Positions 6,777 to 13,322 of a DNA stretch of 13,322 nt are shown here, piece after piece. How positions within the stretch are numbered: the first letter of the stretch is position 1; each line of letters starts with the position of its first letter. The position numbers and the translations under genes are program-made. The notes below the pieces were generated by a model, which did not search any database, was not told the DNA's origin, and saw only the letters and a program-made list of their open reading frames with translations. This stretch comes from Candidatus Competibacteraceae bacterium (GTDB taxonomy: Bacteria > Pseudomonadota > Gammaproteobacteria > Competibacterales > Competibacteraceae): positions 1 through 13,322 of the forward strand of contig SKOM01000223.1 in the NCBI GenBank assembly GCA_007120095.1, written 5' to 3'.

Positions 6777-7664
6777 ATGAACTCGGTTGAGACTACAATC
6801 ACGGCGTTACGGCAACGCACTGAACAGACTTTGGAGCAGTACCTGCCACCAGAGGGGCAGACGCCACAACAATTGCATCAAGCCATGCGCTATGCGGTGC
6901 TCGGCGGTGGTAAACGTATCCGGCCCATCCTGGTCTACTCGGCCGCCACAGCGGTACAGGCCGATTTGGCGCAGGTGGATGCCGCCGCAGCCGCAGTAGA
7001 ACTCATCCATGCCTACTCCCTGGTGCATGATGATCTGCCCGCTATGGATAATGATGATTTGCGCCGGGGGCGGCCCACCTGTCACAAAGCCTTTAATGAA
7101 GCCACCGCCATTCTGGTCGGCGATGCCTTGCAGGCATTGGCGTTCCAAACGCTGGCGGATAACACCCTGTTGCCCGCGTCCAGTCGTCTGCAACAAGTAC
7201 GGGTATTGACTGAGGCCAGTGGTGCTGCCGGCATGGTGGGTGGCCAAGCTCTGGATCTGGCCAGTGTCGGTCAACCCATGGATATCGAGGGGCTGGAAAC
7301 CTTAAACCGCATGAAAACCGGTGCCTTGATTCGCGCCAGTGTCCTGCTTGGTGCCTTGGGTCGAGTCGATATAACAGCGGCCGATCTGACCAGGCTCAGT
7401 CATTATGCAGAGTGTGTCGGGCTGGCGTTCCAAATTCAGGACGATATTTTGGACATCACCAGCGACACAGCGACATTAGGTAAAACCCAAGGCAGTGATC
7501 AGGCGCGTGACAAACCGACTTATCCGATGTTGCTTGGCCTCGAACCCGCTCAGCGACGGGCGGGCAATCTCTGCGCAGAAGCCCAAGCACACCTCGAACC
7601 CTTCGGCGAGCGTGCCAGCGTTTTATCATGGTTAGCGGATTTTATCGTCCAGCGCCTGCACTAA
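6777..7664 (+). CDS. ispA: (2E,6E)-farnesyl diphosphate synthase
   Basis: A 295-residue short-chain prenyltransferase that condenses isopentenyl diphosphate with dimethylallyl and geranyl diphosphate to give farnesyl diphosphate, the precursor of ubiquinone side chains and undecaprenyl carriers. Family landmarks: GGGKRIRP (43-50, substrate phosphate binding), the first aspartate-rich motif HDDLPAMDNDD (84-94), GQALDL (156-161), KTGALI (180-185) and the second aspartate-rich motif FQIQDDILD (218-226). The two-residue insertion in DDxxxxD is that of bacterial IspA-type enzymes. Its place between xseB and dxs is the standard gammaproteobacterial order and supports farnesyl rather than longer-chain product. 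Confidence 0.96.
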   Translation: MNSVETTITALRQRTEQTLEQYLPPEGQTPQQLHQAMRYAVLGGGKRIRPILVYSAATAVQADLAQVDAAAAAVELIHAYSLVHDDLPAMDNDDLRRGRPTCHKAFNEATAILVGDALQALAFQTLADNTLLPASSRLQQVRVLTEASGAAGMVGGQALDLASVGQPMDIEGLETLNRMKTGALIRASVLLGALGRVDITAADLTRLSHYAECVGLAFQIQDDILDITSDTATLGKTQGSDQARDKPTYPMLLGLEPAQRRAGNLCAEAQAHLEPFGERASVLSWLADFIVQRLH

Positions 7665-7677
7665 TACCCTTACCGCA

Positions 7678-9588
7678 ATGAGTCCTACATTACCCATGAG
7701 CGTTACAGCAGACTATCCCTTGCTTGCCAGCATCGACAGCCCGGTGGATTTACGCCAGTTACCCGAATCCCGGCTGGTTCCTCTGGCTAATGAACTGCGT
7801 CAGTATTTAATCCACACCGTTTCCCAGTGTGGCGGCCATTTTGCCGCCGGACTGGGCGCTGTCGAGCTGACCCTCGCCTTGCATTATGTATTCAATACCC
7901 CAGAAGATCGGCTGGTCTGGGATGTCGGCCATCAAGCCTACCCCCATAAAATCCTGACCGGACGCCGTGATCGGCTGGGCACCATTCGCCAGCTCAATGG
8001 CCTGGCACCCTTTCCCAAACGCAAGGAAAGCCCCTACGATACCTTTGGTGTCGGCCACTCCAGCACCTCAATCAGTGCCGCTTTGGGTATGGCCATCGCG
8101 GCTCAGCAGCAAGGCAGCGATCGCAGAGCGGTAGCCATTATCGGCGACGGAGGTATGACCGCCGGCATGGCTTTTGAGGCGCTGAACCACGCGGGCGACC
8201 TCAAAACCGATATGCTGGTCATTCTCAATGACAATGAAATGTCGATCTCGCCTAATGTGGGTGCGGTATCCAGCCGTCTGACTAAAATGCTGTCCGGCCG
8301 AGTATTGACCAATGCCCGCGAAGGCGGCAAACAGGTCTTGCGTTTAATGCCCACCCCCATGTGGGAGTTTGCCCGCCGCGCCGAGGCTCAGGTTAAAGGC
8401 ATGTTGGTTCCCGGTATTTTATTCGAAGAATTTGGTTTTAATTATTTTGGCCCCGTAGATGGCCATGATTTACCGCTGTTAGTGCAAACCTTGCGCAACC
8501 TACGCCAGCAACACGGCCCAATAGTGCTGCATATTCTGACCCGCAAGGGCAAGGGGTATGAACGCGCTGAAGCCGAGCCGGTCGCCTACCATGGCGTTAG
8601 TCGCTTTGACCCCACGCAAGGCCTGCCTGCTAAAAAAACCGACAATCTGCCCACCTACACCCAGGTCTTTGGGGAATGGCTGTGTGATATTGCCGAGCGC
8701 GATCACCGCGTTGTCGGGATCACTCCGGCGATGTGCGAAGGCTCGGGCATGGTCAAGTTCTCGCAGCAATTCCCTGATCGGTATTTCGATGTCGGCATTG
8801 CGGAACAACACAGTGTCACTGTGGCCGCCGGTATGGCCTGTGATGGTCTCAAACCCGTTGTCGCGATCTATTCGACCTTCTTGCAACGGGCTTATGATCA
8901 GCTATTGCATGATGTCGCCATCCAGAATCTGCCGGTATTATTTGCCATCGACCGGGCGGGTCTGGTCGGCCCCGATGGGCAAACCCATGCGGGCAGCTTC
9001 GATCTGAGTTATTTACGCTGCATCCCCAATATGGTGGTCATGACTCCTGCCGATGAGAACGAAACCCGGCAAATGCTGTACACCGGACATCTGCTGGACT
9101 GCCCCGCCGCAGTGCGTTATCCGCGCTGCAAAGGCGTGGGGGTGGAAATGCAGCAGGAGATGACGGCGCTACCCCTTGGTAAAGCCGAGCGCCGCCGCTA
9201 CGGCCAGAGTGGGGTCGCGTTGCTCGCATTCGGCCCCTTGCTAGAAATTGCTGAAACCCTGGCTGAAGAATTTGATGCCAGTGTGGTGAATATGCGTTTT
9301 GTTAAGCCGTTAGACGAGAGCCTGATCCTGGAGATCGCGGCCAATCATGACGTGATCGTCACGCTGGAGGAAAATGCCATCATGGGCGGTGCAGGCAGTG
9401 CGGTCAGCGAATGCTTAGCCACCCATGGTATCGCTAAAGTCGTACATTACATCGGATTGCCTGATCGGTATATCGACCAAGGCAGTCGGGAACAAGTACT
9501 GGCGGCGGCCGGTTTGGATGTCGATTCCGTGAGGCAGCAATTGCAACAGTGGACACCTAACGTTGTCACAGTCGACGAAACCGAATAA
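7678..9588 (+). CDS. dxs: 1-deoxy-D-xylulose-5-phosphate synthase
   Basis: The 636-residue enzyme is thiamine-diphosphate dependent and joins pyruvate and glyceraldehyde-3-phosphate to give DXP, the entry to the MEP isoprenoid route and a precursor for thiamine and pyridoxal phosphate. Visible features: GGHFAAGLGAVELTLALHYV (52-71, His54), VGHQAYPHKILTGR (83-96), the cofactor motif starting GDGGMTAG (157-164) and closing at LNDNEMSISPN (183-193), the pyrimidine-domain active-site Glu376 in DVGIAEQHSV, and a C-terminal transketolase domain with VRYPR (479-483). Length matches the family at 620-640. The start is taken at ATG 7678, 13 bp after ispA; a second ATG at 7696 is possible because neither has a clear Shine-Dalgarno and conserved sequence begins later. 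Confidence 0.97.
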   Translation: MSPTLPMSVTADYPLLASIDSPVDLRQLPESRLVPLANELRQYLIHTVSQCGGHFAAGLGAVELTLALHYVFNTPEDRLVWDVGHQAYPHKILTGRRDRLGTIRQLNGLAPFPKRKESPYDTFGVGHSSTSISAALGMAIAAQQQGSDRRAVAIIGDGGMTAGMAFEALNHAGDLKTDMLVILNDNEMSISPNVGAVSSRLTKMLSGRVLTNAREGGKQVLRLMPTPMWEFARRAEAQVKGMLVPGILFEEFGFNYFGPVDGHDLPLLVQTLRNLRQQHGPIVLHILTRKGKGYERAEAEPVAYHGVSRFDPTQGLPAKKTDNLPTYTQVFGEWLCDIAERDHRVVGITPAMCEGSGMVKFSQQFPDRYFDVGIAEQHSVTVAAGMACDGLKPVVAIYSTFLQRAYDQLLHDVAIQNLPVLFAIDRAGLVGPDGQTHAGSFDLSYLRCIPNMVVMTPADENETRQMLYTGHLLDCPAAVRYPRCKGVGVEMQQEMTALPLGKAERRRYGQSGVALLAFGPLLEIAETLAEEFDASVVNMRFVKPLDESLILEIAANHDVIVTLEENAIMGGAGSAVSECLATHGIAKVVHYIGLPDRYIDQGSREQVLAAAGLDVDSVRQQLQQWTPNVVTVDETE

Positions 9589-9591
9589 CCT

Positions 9592-9602
9592 AGTACAGTA
9601 CT
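9592..9602. repeat. Short inverted repeat after dxs
   Basis: AGTACAGTACT has 5-bp arms around a single A, starting 3 bases after the dxs stop codon. It is too short and AT-rich to be a convincing terminator; a protein binding site or chance are equally open. Confidence 0.25.
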
Positions 9603-9606
9603 CAGT

Positions 9607-9628
9607 AATTGTTCGCTTGCGAACAGTT
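9607..9628 (+). promoter_or_regulatory. Hairpin with CUUG tetraloop in the dxs-folE2 gap
   Basis: TGTTCGCTTGCGAACA (9610-9625) folds as a perfect 6-bp stem closing a CUUG loop with a G-C closing pair, a known very stable RNA tetraloop; outer pairs T-G, A-T and A-T extend it to 9607-9628. It lies 52 bases upstream of the folE2 start. It is followed by GTTTGC rather than a run of T, so it is a poor intrinsic terminator. It could act as an mRNA stability element, a leader structure, or the operator of a dimeric regulator. Confidence 0.45.
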
Positions 9629-9629
9629 T

Positions 9630-9648
9630 GCAAAACAGGCTGTTGTGC
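9630..9648 (+). promoter_or_regulatory. Second inverted repeat in the folE2 leader
   Basis: GCAAAACAGGCTGTTGTGC has 9-base arms that match at eight of nine positions around one G. It directly abuts the preceding hairpin and shares an AACAG/CTGTT core with it. It does not resemble the usual AT-rich Zur box (GTTATNNTATAAC type). A tandem operator or a two-hairpin leader are both possible. Confidence 0.4.
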
Positions 9649-9679
9649 TAGATCCCGTTAATCCTCAAGAGGAATAGTC

Positions 9680-10516
9680 TTGAAAACGACCCAATTAGCA
9701 GCAGTTCAGGACAATGTTGTCGTCCACATTCCTGATGTGCAGGCCACCGCTGATACCCGCAAGATTGCCATCAATCGGGTCGGGATCAAGGACATCCGGC
9801 ATCCCATCCGCTTTACTGACCGCAGTCAGCAAGTGCAGCACACCGTGGCGCACTGCAATATGTACGTTAACCTGCCGCATCATTTTAAAGGCACCCACAT
9901 GTCACGGTTTGTGGATATCTTAAATGGCCATGAAACGGAAATCTCCGTCAGTGGGTTCGGATCGTTGCTAGCGCACATGAATCAACGCCTGGAAGCCGAT
10001 ACCGGCTATATCGAAATGCAGTTTGACTATTTCGTCAACAAGACTGCACCGGTATCCGGCGTACAAAGCCTACTGGACTACAAAGTACGCTTACTCGGCA
10101 AGCTCGACAAAGGCGAGGCCACAATAAACGTTGAAACGGTGGTTCCTGTGACCACCCTGTGCCCCTGCTCCAAGAAAATAGCCCGCTATGGGGCGCATAA
10201 TCAGCGTTCTCATGTCACATTGAATGTGCGTCTGCGCGAGCATATCTGGGTGGAAGAGTTAATTGATCTGGTCGAACAAGAAGCTTCCTGTGAACTGTAT
10301 AGCCTGCTGAAGCGGCCTGATGAAAAATACATCACCGAACGCGCTTACGACAATCCAAAATTTGTCGAAGATTTAGTGCGTGATATCGCTGTTCATCTCA
10401 ACCAGAATGAGCGTATCAGCGCCTACAGTGTCGCCTCGGAGAACTTCGAGTCCATCCATAATCACTCGGCTTATGCGGTTATTGAGTGTGATAAGGAGCA
10501 AGCCGCCTCAGGCTAA
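9680..10516 (+). CDS. folE2: GTP cyclohydrolase IB (FolE2)
   Basis: The 278-residue protein belongs to the FolE2 type, which converts GTP to 7,8-dihydroneopterin triphosphate, the first step of folate and related pterin synthesis, and can use metals other than zinc. Landmarks: GIKDIRHPIRF (35-45), GTHMSRFVDILN (71-82), FDYFVNKTAPVSG (115-127), the family cysteine motif TTLCPCSKKIARYGAHNQRSHV region (159-179, Cys161 and Cys163), and the C-terminal ENFESIHNHSAYA (254-266). The start is a TTG at 9680, supported by AGAGGA ending 7 bases upstream and by the following conserved N-terminus. It is separated from dxs by a 91-bp structured gap, so it likely has its own control, and is followed after 2 bp by a hydrolase gene. 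No canonical folE is visible in the window. Confidence 0.95.
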   Translation: MKTTQLAAVQDNVVVHIPDVQATADTRKIAINRVGIKDIRHPIRFTDRSQQVQHTVAHCNMYVNLPHHFKGTHMSRFVDILNGHETEISVSGFGSLLAHMNQRLEADTGYIEMQFDYFVNKTAPVSGVQSLLDYKVRLLGKLDKGEATINVETVVPVTTLCPCSKKIARYGAHNQRSHVTLNVRLREHIWVEELIDLVEQEASCELYSLLKRPDEKYITERAYDNPKFVEDLVRDIAVHLNQNERISAYSVASENFESIHNHSAYAVIECDKEQAASG

Positions 10517-10518
10517 CC

Positions 10519-11268
10519 ATGTCACTGCACCATGACCTCACGGGCGCAGGCGTTCCGCTGCTGCTGTTGCACAGCGGCGGGATGACCGGTGCCGAGTGGC
10601 AACCGCAACTGTCCTTGCTCAGCACCAAGTTCCAAGTGCTCACCCCGGATTTGCCTGGCCACGGGCGCAGTTCACTGACTGCTAAGCACCTCAGCATCAG
10701 TGGAGCCGGCCAAGCCGTGTTAGCACTACTGGATAGCCTCGATATCGAGTGCAGCCATATCGTCGGGTCGTCGCTGGGGGGTGCCGTAGCCCTGTGGTTG
10801 GTGCTCAATCATCCCGAACGCATCAATAAACTGGTACTGTATCGGGTCAATTACCACAAAACTGCGGCAGGACATGCCGGAACCCGCGAACTGGCTGACC
10901 CGGCCTATTGGCAGCGCGTCGGCATGGCGCAGATGCTCAGCAAAGCCCATCAGCCCCAAGGCGGCCCTGACGCTTGGCAACAGGTGATTGCCCGCGTTGC
11001 CGAAGCCTTGGCGCCGCAAACCACCGATCACAACCACAGTCTGGAAGATCTCGCACGGATCACTCACTCGACCTTGATTATCGCCGGTGATCGTGACCCT
11101 TTAATTCCCCTGGACGATCAACTGGCCATGTTGCATGCTATCCCCAATGCCGGGCTATGGGTCATGCCCTATACTACCCATGTAACGGCGGCTAATACCT
11201 GGCGCAGCGATGCCTTTGCTCAAGAATTACTACGGTTTTTATTAGGTCGCGGCGTGGTTAAATCGTAA
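10519..11268 (+). CDS. Alpha/beta hydrolase
   Basis: The 249-residue protein has a complete alpha/beta hydrolase core: LLLLHSGGMTG (14-24, oxyanion hole strand-turn), LTPDLPGHGRS (41-51), the nucleophile elbow GSSLGG with Ser85 in GxSxG, the acid in AGDRDPLIP (Asp191 or Asp193) and the C-terminal His221. There is no signal peptide, so it is cytoplasmic. Related proteins include esterases, C-C bond hydrolases and lactonases, and the sequence does not decide between them. It starts 2 bp after the folE2 stop with an AGG 6-8 bases before the ATG, which implies co-translation with folE2; this raises but does not prove a link to pterin or folate metabolism. Confidence 0.9.
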   Translation: MSLHHDLTGAGVPLLLLHSGGMTGAEWQPQLSLLSTKFQVLTPDLPGHGRSSLTAKHLSISGAGQAVLALLDSLDIECSHIVGSSLGGAVALWLVLNHPERINKLVLYRVNYHKTAAGHAGTRELADPAYWQRVGMAQMLSKAHQPQGGPDAWQQVIARVAEALAPQTTDHNHSLEDLARITHSTLIIAGDRDPLIPLDDQLAMLHAIPNAGLWVMPYTTHVTAANTWRSDAFAQELLRFLLGRGVVKS

Positions 11269-11301
11269 TTATTGTCAATGAGTACTATCGAGGAGCATCA
11301 C

Positions 11302-11427
11302 ATGAGCAAAACCCAGTGCAAACAGAAAAACTACTCCGCTCCCGGAGGCGCACAATTCAAATGCAAAAAATGTAACCGTCTCGCAAGCAAAAAATCACAA
11401 GTCTGCAAATCGGGAAAATTAAAGTAA
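11302..11427 (+). CDS. 41-residue basic four-cysteine (zinc-ribbon-like) miniprotein
   Basis: An ATG at 11302 preceded by GAGGAG 7 bases upstream, one of the best ribosome-binding sites in the window, opens a 41-codon frame ending at TAA 11425-11427. The product starts MSKTQCKQKNYSAPGG and has cysteines at 6, 21, 24 and 35 in the pattern C-x14-CxxC-x10-C, with FKCKKCN forming the knuckle. It contains 11 lysines and one arginine, so it is strongly basic. This looks like a single zinc ribbon that may bind nucleic acid, but I cannot assign a family. It lies 33 bp after the hydrolase on the same strand and is probably in the same transcript. The A-rich base use differs from its GC-rich neighbours, partly because of the lysines. 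Confidence 0.72.
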   Translation: MSKTQCKQKNYSAPGGAQFKCKKCNRLASKKSQVCKSGKLK

Positions 11428-11468
11428 CCACGCAGGCTTGTTAATGGCGGAGCGGGCAAACTGAAATG

Positions 11469-11490
11469 GGGCAACCACGGGGGGTTGCCC
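11469..11490. terminator. GC-rich hairpin in the convergent gap, possible terminator
   Basis: GGGCAACC (11469-11476) and GGTTGCCC (11483-11490) form a perfect 8-bp stem around ACGGGG. It sits in the 156-bp gap between the miniprotein gene and the convergent nusB. There is no T-run on the plus side; on the minus strand it is followed by CATTTCAGTTT, only mildly T-rich. A weak or Rho-assisted terminator for one or both directions is the likeliest role. A second looser inverted repeat (CCATGC 11503-11508, GCATGG 11522-11527) lies nearby. Confidence 0.45.
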
Positions 11491-11583
11491 GTACATAAGA
11501 ATCCATGCGCTTTCCCCCCTGGCATGGTAGAGGGTGTGGGCTCCAGGTTACGGGCAATGGTTGCTTGCACCTACCGCTGTGAG

Positions 11584-12039
11584 TCATCGACGCCGTGCGG
11601 ATATCTCCTCACTGCGCACCTGTTGGGCGATTTTATCCAGCACCCCGTTGATGAACCGATGCCCCTGTTCAGCCCCAAAGGTTTTGGCCAGCTCCACAGC
11701 CTCGTTAATAATCACCCGATAAGGTACATCGGCGCGATACAGCATCTCGTAACCGCCAATCCACAAAATCGCTCGTTCTACCGGATCAATCTGCGCCATG
11801 GGTCGATCTAAATAAGGCACGATCACCGTTTCAATCGCATCAATATGCTGTACGGTGTGTTGCAGCAATTCCTGGAAATAAGCCAGATCGGCGACGCCCA
11901 TATCGCGCTCGGTGAGAAACTGGGCATTGACCTGGCCGATATCCTGATGATCAAGCTGCCACTGATACAGGGCCTGGGTGGCTAAGCGCCGCGCCCAGCG
12001 GCGCTGCTGGGCGCGGGGTTTTTGCCGGGATGTCGTCAC
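11584..12039 (-). CDS. nusB: Transcription antitermination factor NusB
   Basis: The 151-residue all-helical protein shows the NusB blocks ARRLATQALYQWQL (16-29), DPVERAILWIGGYEML (85-100) and YRVIINEAVELAKTFG (107-122) followed by HRFINGVLDKIA (127-138). NusB pairs with S10 (NusE) on boxA RNA to suppress termination in rRNA operons. The basic N-terminus SRQKPRAQQRRWARR is typical. The start is a GTG at 12039 overlapping the ribH stop in GTGA (4 bp), indicating translational coupling. In many relatives thiL and pgpA follow; here the operon ends, facing the folE2 group. Confidence 0.96.
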   Translation of the reverse strand: MTTSRQKPRAQQRRWARRLATQALYQWQLDHQDIGQVNAQFLTERDMGVADLAYFQELLQHTVQHIDAIETVIVPYLDRPMAQIDPVERAILWIGGYEMLYRADVPYRVIINEAVELAKTFGAEQGHRFINGVLDKIAQQVRSEEISARRR

Positions 12040-12518
12040 TTGAGATTGTCCAGACGGCGTAACAGGCTGACCATTTCCAAACCGCTGAGCGCCGCATCCG
12101 CCCCTTTATTACCGGCCTTAGTCCCTGCCCGCTCTATGGCTTGCTCAATGCTGTCAACGGTGAGCACACCAAAGCTGATCGGAATATCCTGTTGTAAGGA
12201 GGCTTGCGCCAGACCCTTGGTACACTCGCCGGCCACATAGTCAAAATGCGGCGTGGCACCACGGATCACCGCACCCACGGCGATCAATGCCGCATAACGT
12301 CCACTGGCCGCTACCCGCTGGGCGGCCAAGGGCAGCTCATAAGCACCCGGCACCCACACCAGATCAATAGACTCAGCCGCCACCCCGTGGCGGCGCAGTG
12401 TGTCCACGGCACCACCGACCAAACTGTTGACGATAAAGTCATTAAAGCGTGCCGCGACAATCGCGAACCGCTCGTCGGCGACTTGAAAATCGCCCTCAAT
12501 AATATTGATATGATCCAT
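12036..12518 (-). CDS. ribH: 6,7-dimethyl-8-ribityllumazine synthase
   Basis: The 160-residue protein has all lumazine synthase signatures: ARFN (23-26, with the aromatic residue that stacks on the substrate), VPGAYELPLAAQ (56-67), AVGAVIRGATPHFDYVAGE (80-98, with catalytic His91) and GVLTVDSIEQAIERAG (117-132, with phosphate-contacting Arg130). It condenses 5-amino-6-ribitylamino-uracil with 3,4-dihydroxy-2-butanone-4-phosphate, the penultimate step to riboflavin, and forms pentamers or 60-mer shells. Its stop overlaps the nusB start by 4 bp. The upstream gap to ribE is 64 bp and carries no ribBA. Confidence 0.97.
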   Translation of the reverse strand: MDHINIIEGDFQVADERFAIVAARFNDFIVNSLVGGAVDTLRRHGVAAESIDLVWVPGAYELPLAAQRVAASGRYAALIAVGAVIRGATPHFDYVAGECTKGLAQASLQQDIPISFGVLTVDSIEQAIERAGTKAGNKGADAALSGLEMVSLLRRLDNLK

Positions 12519-12582
12519 TATTCAATCGCCTATCAGTGTAAGTGTTCAATAACCAGAGGGTAAATCCAAGGTAAGCTGATTA

Positions 12583-13233
12583 TCATAAAAACCCACGTTC
12601 GCGCAGCAAATGGGTATTAACCCCGCCGGAATCCGTCGCCGGTTCGGCCGCCAGCAAGCGTTCCAGATAGCGGGCAATCATATCGACTTCCAGGTTGACC
12701 CGCTGGCCGACGACCACAGCGGCCAAAGTAGTTTGCTGTAGGGTGTGAGGCACAATATTGACCTCAAATTCTGCACCGGCCACACTGTTGACCGTTAAAC
12801 TCACCCCATCGACACAGATCGAGCCTTTACGCGCAATATAGCGGGCCAGCATCGGGGGCGCTTGAATGTACAAACGCCATGAGCGGTCTTGCTGATAAAA
12901 GCGGCTCACCTGTCCAACGCCATCCACATGGCCGCTGACGAGATGGCCGCCCAAGGGTGCACCGGCTTTCAGCGCGGTTTCTAAATTGACTGGAAAGCCG
13001 GCCTGCAACTCGCCGAGGGTCGTATTATGCAGGGTTTCCGCCGAGGCATCGGCCCGGAAACTGCCGCCGGGCAAATCGGTCACGGTTAAACACACGCCGT
13101 TAACCGCGACGCTATCACCGAGTTTGAGGCCATGCGGGTCAATGTCGGCGATATCGATATGCAATCGGGCATCGCCGCCACTGCGCTCAATGGCTTTAAC
13201 CTGGCCGACGGTTTCAATAATACCGGTAAACAT
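12583..13233 (-). CDS. ribE: Riboflavin synthase, alpha chain
   Basis: From ATG 13233 the product has 216 residues, the normal size, and begins MFTGIIETVGQV, the universal N-terminus of the family. The frame is open to an ATG at 13275 but the extra 14 residues (MRTFAYEIWSSCIT) are not family-like. Two lumazine-binding barrels are visible as repeats: SVAVNGVCLTV (41-51) with GGHLVSGHVDGVG (95-107) in the first, and GSICVDGVSLTVN (137-149) with VPHTLQQTTL (161-170) in the second; VNLEVDMIARYLERLL (179-194) is the trimerising C-terminal helix. It dismutates two lumazines into riboflavin and the ribityl-pyrimidine recycled by RibH. The stop is TGA followed directly by TAA. Confidence 0.97.
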   Translation of the reverse strand: MFTGIIETVGQVKAIERSGGDARLHIDIADIDPHGLKLGDSVAVNGVCLTVTDLPGGSFRADASAETLHNTTLGELQAGFPVNLETALKAGAPLGGHLVSGHVDGVGQVSRFYQQDRSWRLYIQAPPMLARYIARKGSICVDGVSLTVNSVAGAEFEVNIVPHTLQQTTLAAVVVGQRVNLEVDMIARYLERLLAAEPATDSGGVNTHLLRERGFL

Positions 13234-13302
13234 GGTTATACAACTGCTCCAAATTTCATACGCAAAAGTGCGCATTCGGTGATTCGCTCTCCGTTGATAG
13301 CA

Positions 13303-13318
13303 CCCGGCGGTGGCCGGG
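13303..13318. repeat. Perfect GC hairpin at the window edge
   Basis: CCCGGC-GGTG-GCCGGG is a 6-bp perfect GC stem with a 4-base loop, about 70 bases upstream of the ribE start. It has no T-run on either side within the visible sequence. It may lie in the 3' end of an upstream gene (ribD would be usual) or between genes; I cannot decide from 47 bases. Confidence 0.35.
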
Positions 13319-13322
13319 CGAG

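Noticed and set aside
6807..7274. 155-codon minus-strand frame opposite ispA
   Set aside because: Antisense to the aspartate-rich motifs of IspA; a shadow frame.
9610..9625. LexA/SOS box
   Set aside because: Spacing between TTGT and ACAG is 10, not the 8 of the gammaproteobacterial CTGT-N8-ACAG box, and folE2 is not an expected SOS gene.
9603..9679. Zur-type operator before folE2
   Set aside because: The inverted repeats here are not the AT-rich GTTAT/ATAAC type; no acceptable match by eye.
12519..12582. FMN riboswitch in the ribE-ribH gap
   Set aside because: The gap is far shorter than the roughly 140-nt aptamer and lacks its conserved core.
13240..13322. Possible 3' end of an upstream gene (e.g. 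ribD) before ribE
   Set aside because: More than one minus-strand frame is open to the edge; one ends in TAA just before the ribE ATG, but the visible residues do not match a RibD C-terminus I recognise, so no CDS is called.
1..13322. Mobile elements, CRISPR, tRNA or rRNA genes, toxin-antitoxin or defence genes
   Set aside because: No long terminal repeats, transposase motifs, regular spacer arrays, cloverleaf sequences or defence domains were found on reading both strands.

Overview
The window looks like ordinary chromosome from a gammaproteobacterium of moderately high GC, by eye in the mid-fifties percent. The xseB-ispA-dxs order, the ribE-ribH-nusB block, NusB and RibH sequence character and the MtaB/FolE2 content all point there; a sulfur-oxidiser or Chromatiales/Acidithiobacillales-like lineage is a guess, not a demonstration. 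I see no insertion sequence, prophage, CRISPR array, tRNA or rRNA. Coding density is very high.

Left block (1-4424). On the minus strand are the start of a GNAT acetyltransferase (cut by the window edge), chorismate synthase aroC just upstream of it, an ABC-B type exporter with fused membrane and ATPase domains, and a zinc-ribbon SAM methyltransferase. A hot-dog thioesterase on the plus strand is divergent from aroC and meets the ABC gene tail to tail with overlapping stop codons.

Central block (4495-9588, plus strand). This is a probable operon: mtaB (tRNA A37 methylthiotransferase), an unrecognised 227-residue protein with features of a kinase-like fold, xseB (exonuclease VII small subunit), ispA (farnesyl diphosphate synthase) and dxs (DXP synthase). 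xseB-ispA-dxs is the classic isoprenoid-precursor cluster. A 91-bp gap with two adjacent inverted repeats separates dxs from a second plus-strand group: folE2 (GTP cyclohydrolase IB, first step of folate/pterin synthesis), an alpha/beta hydrolase 2 bp later, and a 41-residue four-cysteine basic protein with a strong ribosome-binding site.

Right block (11584-13322, minus strand). ribE, ribH and nusB are transcribed toward the folE2 group. ribBA, often found between ribE and ribH, is absent, and thiL/pgpA, often found after nusB, are absent too. A GC-rich hairpin lies in the convergent gap.

Together the window gathers enzymes for chorismate, isoprenoids, folate/pterins and riboflavin, plus tRNA modification, DNA repair and transcription antitermination. 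No clearly novel system is visible. The best candidates for a second look are the 227-residue kinase-like protein, the structured folE2 leader, and the folE2-hydrolase-Cys4 miniprotein group.
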